Source of the DNA: Aquisphaera giovannonii
GTDB lineage: Bacteria > Planctomycetota > Planctomycetia > Isosphaerales > Isosphaeraceae
Direction of reading: 5' to 3'
NCBI RefSeq assembly: GCF_008087625.1
Contig: NZ_CP042997.1
Span: forward strand, 8,432,001 to 8,496,000
Length of the DNA: 64,000 nucleotides
Both the position numbers and the translations under genes were made by a program. This document shows positions 62,301 to 64,000 of the stretch, piece by piece. Below the pieces are notes generated by a model. The model had not been told where the DNA came from and ran no database searches. It saw only the letters and a program-made list of their open reading frames with translations. Positions within the stretch are counted from its first letter, which is position 1. Each line of letters starts with the position of its first letter.

Positions 62301-64000
62301 CTTCGCGCTGAAGTCCTCCTCCGGCGCCGCCGTCGCCGCGAGCGTCTCCTACAACGCCACCACCAGGGTCGCGACCCTGACCCCCGCCTCGGCGCTGGCC
62401 TACTCCACCACCTACACCGCCACCCTCAGCGGACCTAAGGACTCCGCAGGCAACGCCCTCGCCGCGACCTCCTGGTCCTTCACCACCGCCGCCGCTGCCC
62501 CGGCCGACACCACTCCGCCGACGGTTTCGGCCAGGACCCCGGGCTCCGGCGCCACCGGCGTGGCCACGTCGACGGCCGTCACCGCCACCTTCAGCGAGGC
62601 CATGCAGGCCCCCTCCATCAGCACCTCCACCTTCGCGCTGAAGTCCTCCTCCGGCGCCGCCGTCGCCGCGAGCGTCTCCTACAACGCCACCACCAGGGTC
62701 GCGACCCTGACCCCCGCCTCGGCGCTGGCCTACTCCACCACCTACACCGCCACCCTCAGCGGACCTAAGGACTCCGCAGGCAACGCCCTCGCCGCGACCT
62801 CCTGGTCCTTCACCACCGCCGCCGCTGCCCCGGCCGACACCACTCCGCCGACGGTTTCGGCCAGGACCCCGGGCTCCGGCGCCGTCGGCGTGGCCACGTC
62901 GACGGCCGTCACCGCTACCTTCAGCGAGTCTGTCCAGGCCGGCACCATCGTCTTCACGCTCAAAGACAACGCAGGTAATGCCCTAGCTTCGACGGTCGCA
63001 TACGATTCGTCAACCTACACCGCGACGCTCACCTCATCCGCCACCCTAACCGCCTCCAGCGTCTACACCGTAACAGTCAGCGGCGCTAGGGACTTAGCCG
63101 GCAACCAGATGACAGGATCCACGACGTGGTCATTCACCACGGCGAGCACCTCAACCGCACCTTCCGGCTCGCTAAACATCCCGACCAATCACCAGAGGAT
63201 CTGGTGGACTCCGGAGAGGATCCAGCGGGCCAAGGCATGGTGGGCGAAGAACTCATTCGTCCCGGCATCCGATGATGCCTGGGGGAACGCGTTCGCCTAT
63301 GTCATGACAGGGAACGCTCAGTATGGAAACGCGGCCGTCTCCCTCCTGATGAACTTCACGATCTCGCAGAGCGAACTCGACGGTGTCGCCAGCGATAACT
63401 ACCGCTGGAACGACTGGGTGCCGGTTGTCTTCGATTGGTGCTACAGCGCAATGACGCCATCCCAGGCATCCACGTTCATCGCCCGGTATAACAACTACAC
63501 GAGCATCATGATCGGTAAGAGTTGGGGCGGGCCGGGCATGGAGGGGAACAACTACTACTGGGGAATCTTACGGAACGAGCTGAACTGGGGGCTGGCCACT
63601 TACTATGAAAATCCCCAGGCTCAGACCTTTCTCAATGACGCTGTCGTGACACGCTGGCAAAAGGGACTACTCCCGTATTTCGCGGGGCCTGATCAAGGTG
63701 GCGTGGCCGAGGAAGGGTCGCAGTACGGGCGCTACATGCTACAATACTCTGTCGTGCCATTCACGACGGCAGGCCTAATGGGGCTGGACCTGCTGAGCCA
63801 GACGAACTGGTACAAGGAGGCCCTCTTCAATCAGATTTACAACACGTCACTGAGCCCCATCGATGGTGGCTACATCGGCTTCCCCTCCAATGACGACGAA
63901 GCCAGCTATGGCGAGCCACCTTCTGGCGATTCCAACAACGGCGATTTCATGACAATGCTCGCCAACGAGTGGCCTACCTCGAAGCTCGGCCAGTATGCCC
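59377..64000 (+). CDS. Giant modular surface protein: beta-helix, Ig-like repeats, heparinase-like toroid (partial)
   Basis: Open from ATG 59377 (GGAGAAGG upstream) to the window end, over 1540 residues. The N-terminus RRRRTLRLELLEARLVLSS is the planctomycete export leader. A right-handed parallel beta-helix (about 45-435) starts FWVSPSGSDSNPGTQAQPWKTL with Asn-rich turns. Then three near-identical 108-residue Ig-like (Big_5/SwmB-type) domains, a DUF4082-like beta-sandwich (about 765-930), and three more Ig-like domains, the last divergent. From about 1265 comes an alpha/alpha-toroid region (NHQRIWWTPERIQRAKAWW, WNDWVPVVFDWCYSAMTP, GNNYYWGILRNELNWGLATYY) resembling heparinase/alginate lyases. 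Probably a cell-surface or secreted polysaccharide lyase. Confidence 0.88.
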   Translation, partial: MDSLNANLARPSKRHSLTPGRRSSSTRRRRTLRLELLEARLVLSSFWVSPSGSDSNPGTQAQPWKTLQGNVASLQAGDTMNVMAGTYAGFIVGWDGPGQGTYGAISGTAGKPITIQADPNASPGSVIINGRNAKTPSGIDVEGGSNYVTVNGFTINNGVGNISGYGIKVADSNYVNITNNTISHSGKTGIFTAFASFGIIQGNTSYANAEHGFYVSNSPQSVQILNNISHDNSNGGIQVNADVSMGGSGLAQNLTIAGNVIYGNGASGGGALNFDGLQNSVVRNNLLYNNRASGIALFQGDAAAGSTGNLVVNNTVIQPSGAREALNDNSSSSGNSFYNNIFLGNMDVEADSLPSAFSNNCLLVGYVNNGAYSFPSSLLSTASALFVSSAGLDFRLSSTSPAIDAGTSIGAPATDIVGSPRPSGSGYDIGAYEYQSSTPPVDTTPPTVTARAPASGATGVATSTAVTATFSEAMQAPSISTSTFALKSSSGAAVAASVSYNATTRVATLTPASALAYSTTYTATLSGPKDSAGNALAATSWSFTTAAAPDTTPPTVTARAPASGATGVATSTAVTATFSEAMQAPSISTSTFALKSSSGAAVAASVSYNATTRVATLTPASALAYSTTYTATLSGPKDSAGNALAATSWSFTTAAAPDTTPPTVTARAPASGATGVATSTAVTATFSEAMQAPSISTSTFALKSSSGAAVAASVSYNATTRVATLTPASALAYSTTYTATLSGPKDSAGNALAATSWSFTTAASPIGPGPFSIWSAAEAPVTATDPDSSATELGLKFRADVAGYITGIRFYKGSTNTGSHVGSLWNAAGTLLGRATFSSETATGWQQVVFANPVAISANTTYVASYHTNVGHYADDDYYFSGSGVTNGPLHALAAGVDGPNGVYSYGSSSTFPTKDYHSANYWVDVLFNTTATDTTPPTVSARTPGSGAVGVATPTAVTATFSEAMQAPSISTSTFALKSSSGAAVAASVSYNATTRVATLTPASALAYSTTYTATLSGPKDSAGNALAATSWSFTTAAAAPADTTPPTVSARTPGSGATGVATSTAVTATFSEAMQAPSISTSTFALKSSSGAAVAASVSYNATTRVATLTPASALAYSTTYTATLSGPKDSAGNALAATSWSFTTAAAAPADTTPPTVSARTPGSGAVGVATSTAVTATFSESVQAGTIVFTLKDNAGNALASTVAYDSSTYTATLTSSATLTASSVYTVTVSGARDLAGNQMTGSTTWSFTTASTSTAPSGSLNIPTNHQRIWWTPERIQRAKAWWAKNSFVPASDDAWGNAFAYVMTGNAQYGNAAVSLLMNFTISQSELDGVASDNYRWNDWVPVVFDWCYSAMTPSQASTFIARYNNYTSIMIGKSWGGPGMEGNNYYWGILRNELNWGLATYYENPQAQTFLNDAVVTRWQKGLLPYFAGPDQGGVAEEGSQYGRYMLQYSVVPFTTAGLMGLDLLSQTNWYKEALFNQIYNTSLSPIDGGYIGFPSNDDEASYGEPPSGDSNNGDFMTMLANEWPTSKLGQYA
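60700..61671 (+). repeat. Three tandem 324-bp repeats in the surface protein gene
   Basis: Units start at 60700, 61024 and 61348 and appear identical base for base over 324 positions. Each encodes one Ig-like domain (DTTPPTVTARAPASGATGVA... to SWSFTTAAAP). The identity implies recent duplication or ongoing gene conversion. Confidence 0.95.
62176..63150 (+). repeat. Three further 330-bp repeats in the surface protein gene
   Basis: Units start at 62176, 62506 and 62836. The first two are nearly identical to the upstream set except for the first 40 bases (ACGGTTTCGGCCAGGACC). The third keeps the first 100 bases and then diverges (FSESVQAGTIVFTLKD), so it may be the ancestral copy. Confidence 0.9.

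Overview
The window comes from a high-GC planctomycete, most likely an Isosphaeraceae-like genome. Lineage markers seen directly are a DUF1559 pseudopilin-like gene, a PVC-type c-haem protein with HEAT repeats next to an SGNH hydrolase, an ECF sigma factor beside a Ser/Thr kinase, a giant surface protein with the planctomycete LELLEARLVLS-type leader, and palindromic repeats of the type that read as GEAPAEP...GSAGASPS when translated. Most long open frames opposite the real genes are artefacts of GC-rich codon bias.

Region by region. 1-8262: end of a TPR protein, an MFS sugar-type transporter, a translationally coupled SGNH hydrolase/PVC haem protein pair and a divergent RCK-domain membrane protein. 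8263-9385: a gene-free stretch with a 26-bp-arm palindrome, four tandem copies of a double-stem element with an invariant CCTCTCCCT loop, and a 14-bp-arm hairpin; this is the best candidate here for something undescribed. 9386-14177: a hypothetical protein, a small membrane protein, YggS, DUF167, aroA and a degenerate M28-like protein. 14178-21700: a GH42-like secreted protein, a membrane kinase with its ECF sigma factor, a small membrane protein with a DCC-family protein, and an XRE/PBP-like regulator. 21976-28835: DUF1559 protein, lipoprotein, B12/radical SAM enzyme and two secreted glycosidase-like proteins. 28987-33511: an Hsp90-family protein followed by a large TPR protein. 34124-37939: an ethanolamine lyase operon (eutB, permease, eutC) without microcompartment genes.

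37993-49585 is accessory: a FitAB/VapBC-like toxin-antitoxin pair, a short-repeat array, a two-gene conflict system (EAD-trypsin-like protease plus an NB-ARC STAND protein with about 20 helical repeats), an ORF-less group II intron remnant, a Uma2 nuclease, several MITE-like palindromes and a repeat-invaded ANRRNA-family gene. 49700-53292 is the conserved translation cluster rpsB-tsf-pyrH-frr followed by a tRNA-Val. 54222-58023 holds an FHA protein and a UDP-sugar dehydrogenase in convergent orientation, with an IS5-type element inserted exactly at their overlapping stop codons. From 59377 a giant modular surface protein runs off the end of the window: beta-helix, near-identical Ig-like repeats, a DUF4082-like domain and a heparinase/alginate-lyase-like toroid.

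Links between genes: several secreted proteins (GH-like 14457, 25339 and 27594; SGNH 5811; the 59377 protein) point to polysaccharide degradation. The sigma factor/kinase pair is a typical planctomycete signalling unit. The toxin-antitoxin pair, protease/STAND pair, intron and repeats together look like a defence and mobile-element island.
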